Of a stretch of DNA of 64,000 nt, positions 47,666 through 59,112 are shown piece by piece. Source of the DNA: Apoderus coryli (taxonomy: Eukaryota > Arthropoda > Insecta > Coleoptera > Attelabidae); contig OU452213.1 in the NCBI GenBank assembly GCA_911728435.2, forward strand, positions 3,451,834 to 3,515,833, read 5' to 3'. Below the pieces are notes generated by a model. It saw nothing but the letters and a program-made list of their open reading frames with translations, ran no database searches and was not told the origin of the DNA. Both the position numbers and the translations under genes were made by a program. How positions within the stretch are numbered: the stretch's first letter is position 1; each line of letters begins with the position of its first letter.

Positions 47666-49301
47666 CATAGAAATCTTATATTATATATTATGTACTCTAG
47701 AATGCTAATTAAATCCAGCCGAATACCAAAAAGTGTACGGGTATGCAGAGTTTTGACGATCTACGCATGCTCCTTAATATCTTATTTTCAGTACAGAGCT
47801 GCCATATTTAAAACTATTTTGTCGTTCGCCTTACAGAATTTATGCGACATATATGTTTTATAAATAAATCCATATGTTGCGTCATACGAAACTGCTTGAC
47901 AAAATCAAATAATTAAATGTTATCGGTAAAATTGCATACTGTTTAGTTTTCAGCAATATGAACGAAACATTTTTTTCCAAATCTTATTAAATTTAGGAGA
48001 TTTCGCAACAGCGTCTGTTTTCGCAAATGACGTTTCTCGTAGTGGGAATATCTGTCAGAGTCGGCTTCACAACAATTCAGATAGGTTTTATAATTGACTT
48101 ATGGTTTTATTATTGGTATATTTTAATTGTTGATAGATATACCTATTTGTGATTAAAATTGTTTTTAATATTTGTTATTTTGGTTTTAGTTCGTTTATTT
48201 AACAAACAATGAGGTGTATAGTGTTGTGGTGTAAAAATGAAGGTCTCATTCCTGGTATTAAATATTTTCAGTAAGTTATTGTTTCGGGTTTCTAACAGTC
48301 TCAGTTTGAGTCAATATGATACCATTGACATGATACTCATTTTTAACTTGACAAAAAAAAGACATTATGTTTGGATGCGCGCATTGGGATCCTAGTACAG
48401 AAAATGTATGTGATGGGAATGTCATATGTAGTAAGCATTTCGCTGCAGAAGATATCATTTGTAGAGAAGACGGCAAGAGGATCACCCTCGTACCCGATGC
48501 AGTTCCCAAACTTTTGTTGAAAAGAAGAGATTATGTAAATGAGAGTGGAAGTTAAATTCTTAATCGTTTGATATCAAGACACTGGTTACTTAAAAGCAGT
48601 CTGTCAAAAATGCATGATATGTATGTCAAGAATATATTTCCTACGTTGTGTAGGTATACAAAGTTCGTTTGAATTCTGTTGTTAAACTGGAATATACTTA
48701 ATTATAGAATCCTCCATGAAATTGCTGAGAATACAAGTTCTACCAACCATGTTTTGTCACAAAATACTATTGCGAGTAGTACGGATGATATGGAAGTGGT
48801 TTACATGGACACGGAAAATATTTGTGAGGTCACTGTTTCTTGCACCCCTTCTTTGAAGGCTGTAGAGAGGTAAGACGCCTAAGGTGGTTGTATAAACAAA
48901 CAAATATTATATAATAATAAAATAAATAATTAGAATGCTCATGTCCTTAAGATATTTTCCAGTATTAGAATTTTTACTTATTTCTCGTTTCTGCTTAGAT
49001 TTATTATTATTGGGTTGTACCTGTTAGACAATAAGTATTTAGATATTTAATGTAATTTTTTATTTCTTAAATTCCTTTATTCCATTTTTTTATTTGAATG
49101 TTACCAAATGGTAAAATTTAATTTTAAATATACCTATAACATAACAGTAATATTACATTTAATCAAAGCCGATCCTGTTGAAAAATAAGATACTGGTGAT
49201 CATGCGCATTATGGACAGCTCTACACTTTTGGTTACATTTTTGTACTACGGGATTATCATTCTAGAGTATATATATATATATATATAATATAAGATTTCT
49301 G
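47666..49301 (+). mobile_element. Non-autonomous P-superfamily element, copy 2
   Basis: The element is 1636 bp, about 97-98% identical by eye to copy 1 at 19527-21153 over its whole length, with the same ends (CATAGAAATCTTATATTATA left, CACAGAAATCTTATATTATA inward from the right). The terminal TA run is longer here. The flanking eight bases differ (TGCATGTG left, AGTTAGAC right), so no target duplication is visible. Both copies share the same internal deletion, so they descend from one deletion derivative that was mobilised by a transposase made elsewhere. Confidence 0.85.
48209..48869 (+). pseudogene. THAP-domain transposase remnant of P-type element, copy 2
   Basis: Exon 1 from ATG 48209 is intact (MRCIVLWCKNEGLIPGIKYF) with the Trp codon that is a stop in copy 1. 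But the exon 2 acceptor TTTTTAG of copy 1 is TTTTTAA here. The frameshift between VWMRALG and DPSTENVCD is shared by both copies, so it predates their separation. The CSKHF and PDAVPKLL parts of the THAP domain (about 48385-48555) and the third segment ending at donor GAGAG|GTAAGA (48869) are kept. Confidence 0.8.
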
Positions 49302-50544
49302 TGAGTTAGACAGACGTTGTTAGAGTTGTTATGTGTCGTCAAATACTTAATAAATCATATTATATGTAAATAAACTAAATAGTAAATAAGTGATTCAATT
49401 CTACACTTGTTTAATCATGGCCAGCTAGTTTGATAAATTAAAGACGTTCCAAGTGAACGATGCGTACTATATATTTTAGTGTGCCACGCTCTGTTTCCTC
49501 GTACTTCCTTTCCTTTGCTTTGACCGCTTTGCAAAAATATTTCAGTCAACCCATCATCTACCTATCCATCTTACACTGCGCGTGTATGGAACTCACTTTT
49601 CTGTACCAGTGGGGTAAGTGACTTGACGTGACCTCTTCTTCTTCTCCTTCATGGTTTTGCGTTTCTTATTTTTCTTGTATAGGTATTTCTGAAGGCGAAT
49701 ATTCTCGAATGGACTCGCTCACACTTTACTTTACCTATATAGGTATTTGTATGTAATACGTACCTATACAGGGTGTCCCATCGGCGAGGTTTAGAAGATT
49801 CGAGGAATGGACGCTCTAAATTTTATTATTATTTATTTCGAAGTTTGAGTATTTATGGAAGAACAGTCTTTGAAGGATAAATATCTAAAAATCTCACCAT
49901 TTTAGTCTGGAGCATTTAAGGGAGGACAGATATGTTCTTATTATTTAGTCCATTTAAGGGATGAAAATCTTAGAATTTGATGATAATACATAGTTCAGAT
50001 CATTTAAGGAAGTAAAACCTTCAAAACTGACAAAATTCAGAGCGTTTAATGTCGGAAACGGTTTAAATTTGAGGGTATAGAATATTTGGGAACGAAATAT
50101 TATTTTCTATACTTAGTTGATTCATTGTAAAAGAATTTTTTTCTAATAAATAGATCCACGGTTTCTGGTTTTTCGACGCGACGGCTCATTATGTAAGAGA
50201 TAACTAACAATGTGTTGTTATATATATATATTTTTGTTTCAAATTAACTTCACTAAGTGACTATTATAACTTGTATCTCTACTAAATAAATATCATTTAA
50301 GTTATTATAATTTGGTAACTAGCCTTGAACTTGCCTTTGAACTCTTATTTAATGTTATGAACTCATGCCGTCAATATTCAATTTAAATAATATGTATTAA
50401 CGTACCAGTGACAGCGAAATATTTTAGGTACTCTGATTAAGATTGAACATAGGCAAGGGGTTTAAAAATTATAATTCTTAAACTTATCCAAAATCTTCAG
50501 AAATATTTAATTGATTTAATAGAATATACTCTAGAACTTGAAAT
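49302..50544 (+). other. E75 intron with a possible exon-like donor
   Basis: AT-rich intron. A TACAGGGTGTCCCA end lies at 49767. A short ATG frame at 49586-49613 ends at a strong donor, GGG|GTAAGTG, in phase 1; it is discussed as a finding. No other feature is supported. Confidence 0.45.
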
Positions 50545-51917
50545 GTCATTAAGGATAGTTTCTTAGGTCTTGATTAGATCCTGTATGATAGCGTTCTATA
50601 CCAAACCAAGGCCCCAAAAAATTGAAATCTGTTTTCCTAATAATGGGGTCGTGAAATTTTCGCAGGAGAATGAGATTATGAAGGGCTATTTGCATGCCAA
50701 ACGACATTCTTCGGAACGGTCATTAAGGATAGTTTCTTAGGTCTTGATTAGGTCCTGTATGATAGCGTCCTATACCAAACCAAGAGCCCAAAAAATTGAA
50801 ATCTGTTTTCCTAATAATGGGGTCGTGACATTTTCGCAGGAGAATGAGATTATGAAGGGCTATTTGCATGCCAAACGACATTCTTCGCAACGGTCATTAT
50901 GGATAGTTTCTTAGGTCTTGATTAGGTCCTGTATGATAGCGGCCTATACCAAACCAAGAGCCCAAAAAATTGAAATCTGTTTTCCTAATAATGGGGTCGT
51001 GAAATTTACGCAGGACAATGATATTATGAAGGGCTATTTGCATGCCAAACGACATTCTTCGCAACGGTCATTAAGGATAGTTTCTTAGGTCTTGATTAGG
51101 TCCTGTATGATAGCGTCCTATACCAAACCAAGAGCCCAAAAAATTGAAATCTGTTTTCCTAATAATGGGGTCGTGAAATTTACGCAGGACAATGATATTA
51201 TGAAGGGCTATTTGCATGCCAAACGACATTCTTCGCAACGGTCATTAAGGATAGTTTCTTAGGTCTTGATTAGGTCCTGTATGATAGCGTCCTATACCAA
51301 ACCAAGGCCCCAAAAAATTGAAATCTGTTTTCCTAATAATGGGGTCGTGAAATTTTCGCAGGAGAATGAGATTATGAAGGGCTATTTGCATGCCAAACGA
51401 CATTCTTCGGAACGGTCATTAAGGATAGTTTCTTAGGTCTTGATTAGGTCCTGTATGATAGCGTCCTATACCAAACCAAGAGCCCAAAAAATTGAAATCT
51501 GTTTTCCTAATAATGGGGTCGTGAAATTTACGCAGGACAATGATATTATGAAGGGATATTTGCATGCCAAACGACATGCGCAGGCAGTGTCATTAAGGAT
51601 AGTTTCTTAGGGCTTGAATGATAGCGTTCGATAGTCCAATACCGAGCAAAAGCATCAAAAAATTGAAATTTTTTCATTGCCTGAAGGGCTGTGAATTTTA
51701 GACAGGACAATGATATTATGAAGGGCTATTTGCATGCCAAACGACATTCTTCGGAACGGTCATTAAGGATAGTTTCTTAGGTCTTGATTAGGTCCTGTAT
51801 GATAGCGTCCTATACCAAACCAAGGCCACAAAAAATTGAAATCTGTTTTCCTAATAATCGTGAAATTTACGCAGGAGAATGATATTATGAAGGGCTATTT
51901 GCATGCCAAACGACAAT
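50545..51917 (+). repeat. Tandem array, unit 174 bp, nearly eight units
   Basis: The landmark GTCATTAAGGATAGTTTCTT (one unit has GTCATTATGG) occurs at 50545, 50719, 50893, 51067, 51241, 51415, 51589 and 51759, spaced 174 six times and then 170. Units are highly alike. The unit starting at 51589 is a different, more diverged subtype (GGCTTGAATGATAGCGTTCG ... CTGAAGGGCTGT) that matches the single unit near 599-695. The order of small variants (GCCCC against GAGCCC, TTTTCGCAGGAG against TTTACGCAGGAC) recurs in patches, as expected from unequal exchange of blocks. Confidence 0.95.
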
Positions 51918-53500
51918 GACAAAAAGGTTCCAGAAATATTACTTTTACACTTACAATATGGAGAGTTATTATTTCTTTTATGATCAAAGTGTGTTATTCA
52001 TTTTCGTAAAACTAGATCGGCATACTTTCTGCGAAAAGAGCAATATATAACATTTATTGAGCATAAACTTGTATTAGTAGGCATTTTTCAGTTTTACAAG
52101 GAAATAAAAATATAAAGTTTTATTGGGACTGTTAACAGTTAAAAAGTGAGACTGGCACAGGGTCGTAAGACTACATAAAAGACTTGTAGATTATAAAAGA
52201 AATTTCACCTTTAAGTTCGTAAATATTAATAATAATTTTAAAAATATTTTTTTTATTATTGCGTTTTATTGCCGAAACACTTTTAGCATTATATATTGCG
52301 AAATTTACGTGATTACTGAGGTCAACCCAATCTATCAGTCTATAATAACGTCATATTTGTACGACTTCCGGTTATACCGGAAGTTGATAGTAACTTTCTT
52401 ATTTCAAATGGAATAGAATGAATTTGATTTGATTGCCCAAATTGTCTTTCAAGATTGTTGGAATTCTGCCAAACGAGTGCCAATAGTTGGTGATTTTGGT
52501 CGTCTTGGATGTGGTGGTTTTCTTGACCCTGTCACCAAACCCTTCTGAGAGGTTCCTTCCAAAATAAAATATAAATTCTTTGCCCAACATCAAAAATTCC
52601 TCTTTAAACTAGTCAAATCTGCCCCAGAGTCAACCAATTGTCGCAAAGGATAAATTTTCCAGGATTTGGTAAATTTAACAATTTGAGGCATTTGAATTTT
52701 TACCACTTGTTTTCAGCCGTTTTGTTTTAAATTATAAAATAATTATTTTTGCGATAAAATGTATATCGACGTTGCTACCAACGAATATAGGAAGAACCTT
52801 GACTAGAGTTTATATTATAAATACACGTCCAACACTTAACCTTCACGTTCAATTTTCGGTAGTTATTTTTTTTTTGTTTTCGCAAATGTATAGGAAGACA
52901 GAATCATAAAATCTATTTAATAAATGAGGATAGTTATCTCCAAGGTTCCTTCAATGTCACTAGTGTAGTGTAGGTATTTTATTATATTTCTGGTTGACCA
53001 TCAGTCTGTATTTGCTATTATAAACTGGTTGGTACAAAATTGACATTTGATAGAACAAAAATTTTTTGTTATTTCTTCAAAAAAACGCCCAAAACCGCTG
53101 GATTTTTAAAAGTATATCAAAAGTGTCAAATTGAGAATTTTTTTGTTATTCAGCAATCGTAGCGTATTGTTAAAAATAAAATAACTATAATGAATCGACA
53201 AAAATAAAATTATTATCCGATTTAGAAAGTAAAAATAACAATTTCACGCATTATACAAATTTGTTTGGTCCGCTCTGTATCATAGTGAAAGGAAATCTTG
53301 GTGGATCTTACATCCATCTCCATATTATCTGTCTCACTTTATATTATCATGTGAGAGTGATCCACAGCTCTAGCACACTATAATAAATGTAGGTATATAT
53401 CTACCGATACCTACTAAATAAATATCACATACTACTTACTACACTACCAATTTTATAAAATAAAATCAACAGCGGCCTTGGCCGAACATTGCACGCACAT
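51918..53500 (+). other. E75 intron, no gene seen
   Basis: AT-rich intron. It contains one ACTTCCGGTTATACCGGAAG palindrome at 52364-52384, a repeat-family marker. No coding frame. Confidence 0.5.
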
Positions 53501-53817
53501 ATATTATACATATATATAAAATATATATAGATATAGAAAAAGCGCGCGCGAGCCTACAGTCTGGGTAAATCAGTCAAGGTTCGAGTCAATGAACTCGTCA
53601 TATAACTCTACCACCACTATGGAAGGTAGTGGGGAGCAACCAATCACGATACGTTGCGCGTCTCATGCCCAATGCTGATTGGTTGCTGTATAGGCATTGT
53701 TGTCAGTGACCTCCAGGCTAGTGAGATACGTTGAACTCCATCCACGGTGTTGTTTGCGATATACTTTTCCAGTATAAAGTGAATTCTTATATGCCCCTCG
53801 ATGCCCTTCAACGTCAG
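53500..53817 (+). promoter_or_regulatory. E75: Probable promoter and untranslated exon for the 54078 isoform
   Basis: A TATA-like cluster (TATATATAAAATATATATAG, about 53510-53530) precedes a CG-rich GCGCGCGCGAGCC and an initiator-like CTACAGTC about 30 bp downstream. An imperfect ecdysone-type element lies at 53583-53595. A good donor, AACGTCAG|GTAATA, ends a possible untranslated exon at 53817. An acceptor AAATTAG ends at 54057, 21 bases before the ATG at 54078. Exact transcription start is not determined. Confidence 0.4.
53583..53595 (+). promoter_or_regulatory. Candidate ecdysone-response element (inverted repeat, 1-bp spacer)
   Basis: GAGTCAATGAACT matches the EcR/USP consensus RGKTCANTGAMCY at 12 of 13 positions (second base A instead of G). 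It lies about 490 bp before the E75 start codon at 54078, near the putative promoter. One-mismatch matches of this degenerate pattern are expected about once or twice per 64 kb by chance, so only the position makes it notable. Confidence 0.3.
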
Positions 53818-54077
53818 GTAATATTGTATATTATTTTTTCAAATATACACACACACACACGCAGCCGTGAAGTTGAAAATATGGTTAGTTCACTTTGGCA
53901 TTCTGTGTGGACAGTATAGGTTTAGTAGTTTATGGTGTGTTTGAAGATATTTCGCGTACTTTCACTCTTTTACGAAAGAAAAAAAAACATTATTATGATG
54001 GATTATAATAAATAGTTACAAGTGTAAGGTGAAATAGTGGTTTTTAATTGAAATTAGTTAAATAAATTAACATCAAA

Positions 54078-54306
54078 ATGATTGTGTTGGCCGATAGCAG
54101 TTACAATAATCAGCACGTGATTCCATCTGATGTTGGAGTAATTTATTCTTCCTCGCAAAGCCACCACCAGCAGGATATTAGTAATAACGTTGTGAAGTGC
54201 CTGAATAGTAACAATATTGACAGTAGTGCTGCTCCAATGACAGGTGTCAGTAACAATAGTTGTAATAGTAACACCAGTAATGGAAAGGAACCAGCATTGA
54301 ATCTCG
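54078..54306 (+). CDS. E75: E75 alternative first coding exon nearest the zinc-finger exon
   Basis: ATG in a good context (CAAAATG), 76 codons and one base, ending at donor AATCTCG|GTGAGT in phase 1. It joins in frame to 55727 as [13 protein letters not shown]. The peptide starts MIVLADSSYNNQHVIPSDVG and is rich in Ser, Asn and Gln, typical of the A/B region of an insect nuclear receptor. The intron to the zinc-finger exon is 1420 bp, the shortest of the series. The leader is probably spliced (see 53500-53817). I do not assign an isoform letter. Confidence 0.85.
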
Positions 54307-55726
54307 GTGAGTTCTAAATCGCCTAAAGCAGGGTTTGGAATAGCCTTCAAGGCACTCTTGAATCGTCTCGGTGTCCTTTCAAAAAAGTGTTTTTATATTA
54401 TTCTTAGTTTTAGTATAAAATCATCATCATTGAATAAATTTGAGATATTGTACCATAAAATAAAAATAGGATTTAAATACACATACTTCCGGTATAATGG
54501 GAACTGCCACTTTACCCGATTTACATTGTGCAATTTTCAAAATATTGGACACCCTGTATAATTAAGTGTTTTATAACTTACATAATAAGTTAAAGACTTT
54601 GTACGGATAATTACAATAGTATGTTGTAGGTAGTTATTTTAATAATGGTATATCTAGTTTGTTATATGTACATTTATTTTAATTTGATAATAATAATAAT
54701 TAATGACCCTGAAATTTTAATTCAATCATACTCACGTGTCAATTAGCTTGAGATTAGATTTTCATTTTCCTGCCTACTTGTAAAAAATTTTTTTGACGTC
54801 CATGCAAATTGGTCAGTACCTTATTATATAGTTAGAACAGCATAATTTGGCAAAGTACTGTTTTATTTTATTATTCAGTACAAATGAAATTACAAGTAAC
54901 CTAAACACTTCCTTATTATAAAAAAGAAACAAACCGACCTGTTTTCAAGTAATATTATTTGTCATAAAAAAATAAAATAGTGTTTTTACTTCCTTCGCTG
55001 TATTCTCGAACAAATTATACTGTCCCGACTATATGCACAGAACTATATGATCAAAATTTTTGCGGGACTGGACAATTTGCATGGACATTATAACTAAAAC
55101 AAATTTGCAAATATTCAAGTAAGAAGGTATTTGCTTCAAAATATAATATAAATTAAAATCTATAGTCAACGTCTAAGCCATACTTAAGAATATGAAACTG
55201 GCTATACGAATACACATTTCTTGAAATTAAAATGGTCACTTAGTACTCAGATGACCGTAAAATAGGTCAAAACTTTCATTCTTAATTTTCCATACATTAA
55301 ATATCTATTGAATTAGGTACAACTCTTGTCATGATCGGTAAAAAATAATAATTCCAGTCAATGTACTCTTGAAATCTCCCAATATTTCACTTTCACTCAA
55401 TAATACACAAAAAAACGCATTCATCTTCGTCTTGCGTAACAGTCAATGCATCGTACTATTATTGCTTCGTCCTAGATACCAAACTGGTTAATTTCTTTAT
55501 TGGAGAAAGTACTTTCTTCGTTACACTCTTACTTTATTTTCTTCATGCTTTCTTTGGTTTAATACGTATTGTTACATTATAGTATGTGTGGTATTTTGTA
55601 AGAACTTGACTTTAGGTCAATGACTTTTTATTCTTAAAGTAAGTGGTTACTGACCATCTATCCAATTTCTAATCAGAGGGTCAAAATAGTAGTTCTAAAG
55701 TTGAATGTAATATTTCTTCTTTTCAG
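54307..55726 (+). other. E75 intron between the last phase-1 first exon and the zinc-finger exon
   Basis: AT-rich; one CACCCTGTATAA end at about 54551 and a partial ACTTCCGGTATAA at 54486. No coding frame. Confidence 0.5.
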
Positions 55727-55815
55727 AATTTGATGGTACAACAGTCCTCTGCCGAGTGTGTGGCGATAAAGCATCAGGATTTCATTATGGCGTCCATTCC
55801 TGCGAAGGTTGCAAG
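55727..55815 (+). CDS. E75: E75 common exon: first zinc finger of the DNA-binding domain
   Basis: An 89-base exon between acceptor TTCTTTTCAG and donor GCAAG|GTAAG. With the single G supplied by each upstream exon it encodes 30 residues, [20 protein letters not shown] followed by [10 protein letters not shown]. The four zinc-binding cysteines (C-x2-C ... C-x2-C) and the P-box start CEGCK are all present. This sequence is the hallmark of insect E75 (NR1D3, related to vertebrate Rev-erb). E75 is an ecdysone early gene product that binds haem and acts as a repressor in moulting and metamorphosis. The exon ends in phase 0; the second finger (starting GFFRRS in the family) must lie beyond 64000. 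Identification is secure. Confidence 0.97.
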
Positions 55816-58800
55816 GTAAGATAATCATGTACCTACCTACCTAGTCGCCACTATTATAAGTATTTAGTTTTAAAACGACTTAAAGAATGTTAAATGACTG
55901 ACTGATTAAGAGCAACTTACAAGTATAGTAGTTTATTGGCTTATGTTGTGGTTCTAAAGAAGGACTACTACTTCTAGTTTGATTTCAAACAAAAGGGACC
56001 TTCACGCTTTGAACTTAAATAAAATGCATCGTATATAAATATAGAATTAATTAGTTTTTTTTGTTCGCGGTTCATGATTGTTTGCGATACGAGGGTTAAC
56101 GTTTCTTGGTATATTTGTTAAATATTTCTATTTTGCCTTAGGGTGTTTTCTTGGACGCTAACATTGTTAGTTTGGTACCTTGAAGAGTCATCCATAAATT
56201 AACGATTATTTTTCAATGCGCTTGTTATTTGTTAAACCTCCCCCGTATGTTATCCCAATTCATTAATATATTATGTTCAATAAATATACGGAAATAATAA
56301 TATTTTACCTTGATATTTTAAAAAGGTAAGTTATATTGTGTTACTAAGTATGTTAATCAAACTAAGTAACATATTTTAATTAAGGAAATTATTTGAATTA
56401 AAGAAAATCTTTACTACACAGTCATTTCAAGGGTAAAGTTGGAATGTAGCGAATGTATTTCTAAATACAGGTTGGCCTGATTGGTTGTTTTTACTTGCTC
56501 TAAAGTCTGTTTTGTTCCCAAGTAATGAGGAAATGAAATATTTATTTTTGTGCCACCGAATACATTGCAGAAACATCCCCATCATTCAATTCGTGGCCGT
56601 CTTAATTCAGTAGCATCAACGGCCGTTGACTTTTTCTGTGGAGGTATCCAACCGACCTTCATCCTACAGAAAAAAGACAGCAAAATATTTAAAACAGTTA
56701 GAGTGGCAAAGGATAAAACTTTATAATATAGATTTGGTTACCTAAATGTTTAGAAATTAATGTGGTTTAGGTTTCCTTCCAACTTTACTAAAAATCTGCA
56801 AATAAAAAACTTCCAAATCACACCCTGTAATATTTGACCTGCCAAAATTATTTCTACCTGTATGAATTCAAGTTTTAACAATAGGATCCTTTTATTTTTT
56901 CAGCAAAATATGGAAAGAGATTAGGTTTTGTGTGAAATCGATCATTTTTTTTTCTTATAAATAAGAAAAATAATAAACGCAACCCCTTTTGAAAGGGTGT
57001 TTTCTTTGTTATTTTTTCTTTAGATTGCATCCGTTCTGATTTTTTCTATCACTTTCTATTGAATTCCAGCTGGGGTAATGATTTAATTTTGGGTTTCAAA
57101 TATTGAGAAAAAAAAAAGAAAGTTGCTCATCAGGGGTGGCTAATCGCTTGGGATATTTAGCACTTAAAAATCTCACAAGACAAAGTAAAATGAGGCTTTA
57201 CCTGGAAATTGTATAGGGTGTTTCAAAAATTCGCGTCAAAAGTTAGGGGTGTGATTTGTCATGTCAATTTATTTTTTTAAATTAAGTCAAATATCTTCTT
57301 ACCGATTTCTTTGAAATTTCGCAGCGTTGTTGCTAGAAATAGGGAGCTTATATGGCCCTAACTAGATCAAAATTACTAAGTCCAGTGGCGTTAGGGCAAA
57401 TTAGCAACTTAATAAAAATTATTGACAAAAAAACGTACGCCACTGAGTGTAATTTAATTTCGATATTGTTTTGATATTAAGCAACTAAGACTACAAGTTT
57501 TTGATCTCTTGTATTTTTTTCGTATGTTGCTTCGTTTACGAAATAAAAATTTAAAACATTTTTCAACTAAAAATAACATTAAATATTTCGAAGCAAGATA
57601 AAAATTAATAAATAAATACACAAATACAAAAAATTAAAAAAACTGTGATACATGAATCCAATCTAAGTAAATTTGGTTTGCTAAATCTCCAGCATCTGCC
57701 TAGATATTTTTTTGCACATAAGGAATTCTACCTTCTTCGAAATAACCTATATAGCAAAAAAAAAGTGGAAAGGATGTAATTATATTTTCTAATATACCCT
57801 CAAAGACCTTTTTCTATACTCTATTATTTTTTTGTTATGCCTCAACCATCTCTACAGGCATACCAAAGGGTGGATTTATGTTATTATAAATAAGGGTTGC
57901 GAACTGAAAGTAAAAATGGGTAGGCAGGTGGACATATAAAAAAAAATAACCCACCCTCTTGATGCAAAAATAGATCGAGGATAACACATCATACAGTGTT
58001 GTCAGATTTTCCTTTCAATCATCCTAATGTAAATTGATGGTTTGACAGAAGACTCTTTCACTTTCGAGACGGCGTCTGCTGAAAATTGCCGATTAAGATG
58101 TGCTTTGCTTTCCAAACTATTTATGTCACAAAATCGTTAATTTATTAAAAACTACTTTTACACTAACATTGGCAACACTGTTAATATTAGTACAAAAAAA
58201 AATGAATTTGGCTTTTAGGCACGGTCCTCTCGATAATTGAAGAAAATAAATAAAAAAGAGGTTATTAGGGTCGCCCAAACAGGTATAAAACTATATAAAG
58301 TTGGCTATGCGCCATGCACGTTCGGCAGATGTTTTTTTTTTTTTTTGGTTTGCTTTTAACGAATGAAAAAGGCCTACTGGACCACTTTTACTTTTATTAA
58401 CTGCTTGCGATCAGGCCAGACAAAAGCGAATTTGAGAAAAGTTATACAGGGGTGTAGGTAATTTTTTTTTAACAAAAGGGGAGCATTTTATTCGAGCACA
58501 GTGGGAGGTCATTTGGCGAACCCGGTAGTAGTTTTATTATTGCCATTTTCAGGGTTAATCATATTCATTTAATAGTATGTAATTATGCATTTATTTATAC
58601 AGGTAGTATGTAAGGCTAATTGTTTTTAATTACAATATACCTATCGTTAATTAATGTGATTACCTTGATTGAAATTCTCTACGTTTTTAATTTAAATTAT
58701 TTTTTTTCACGCACCCTGTATATTTTCCTTTTCAAGCGCCAAGTTAGGACTGAACAGAAATAACCAAATGGAACGCAAGTAGTAGGTACTTACAAGTATT

Positions 58801-59112
58801 AACAAAAAAGTTAACTATGGCAACGTTGTTTCCAGCATTTTACCGAGTTCAAGAGTTTGTCGCGAGATGCCGCCACCGACTGGTTTCACGAGTTGCTTTT
58901 GATCGCGGTGTGTGCTCTGTGGGTGAATGACCGGTATTTGCGGAATTCTATTATTGGTGAATAATTTGTGCCGACAGAGTAATATTAATAAGTAGGGTTA
59001 CCAGCGGCCGACAGTCTGTCGCAATAATTATTATTCTTCTTTTTCTTTATCCAAAAAATACAAAGACATTCGTTACGATTATTATGTACCTATGATGTAA
59101 AGGATTAATATA
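55816..59112 (+). other. E75 intron, no gene seen
   Basis: AT-rich intron with CACCCTGTAA (56820) and CACCCTGTATAT (58712) ends and short T-runs. No coding frame is supported. Confidence 0.5.
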
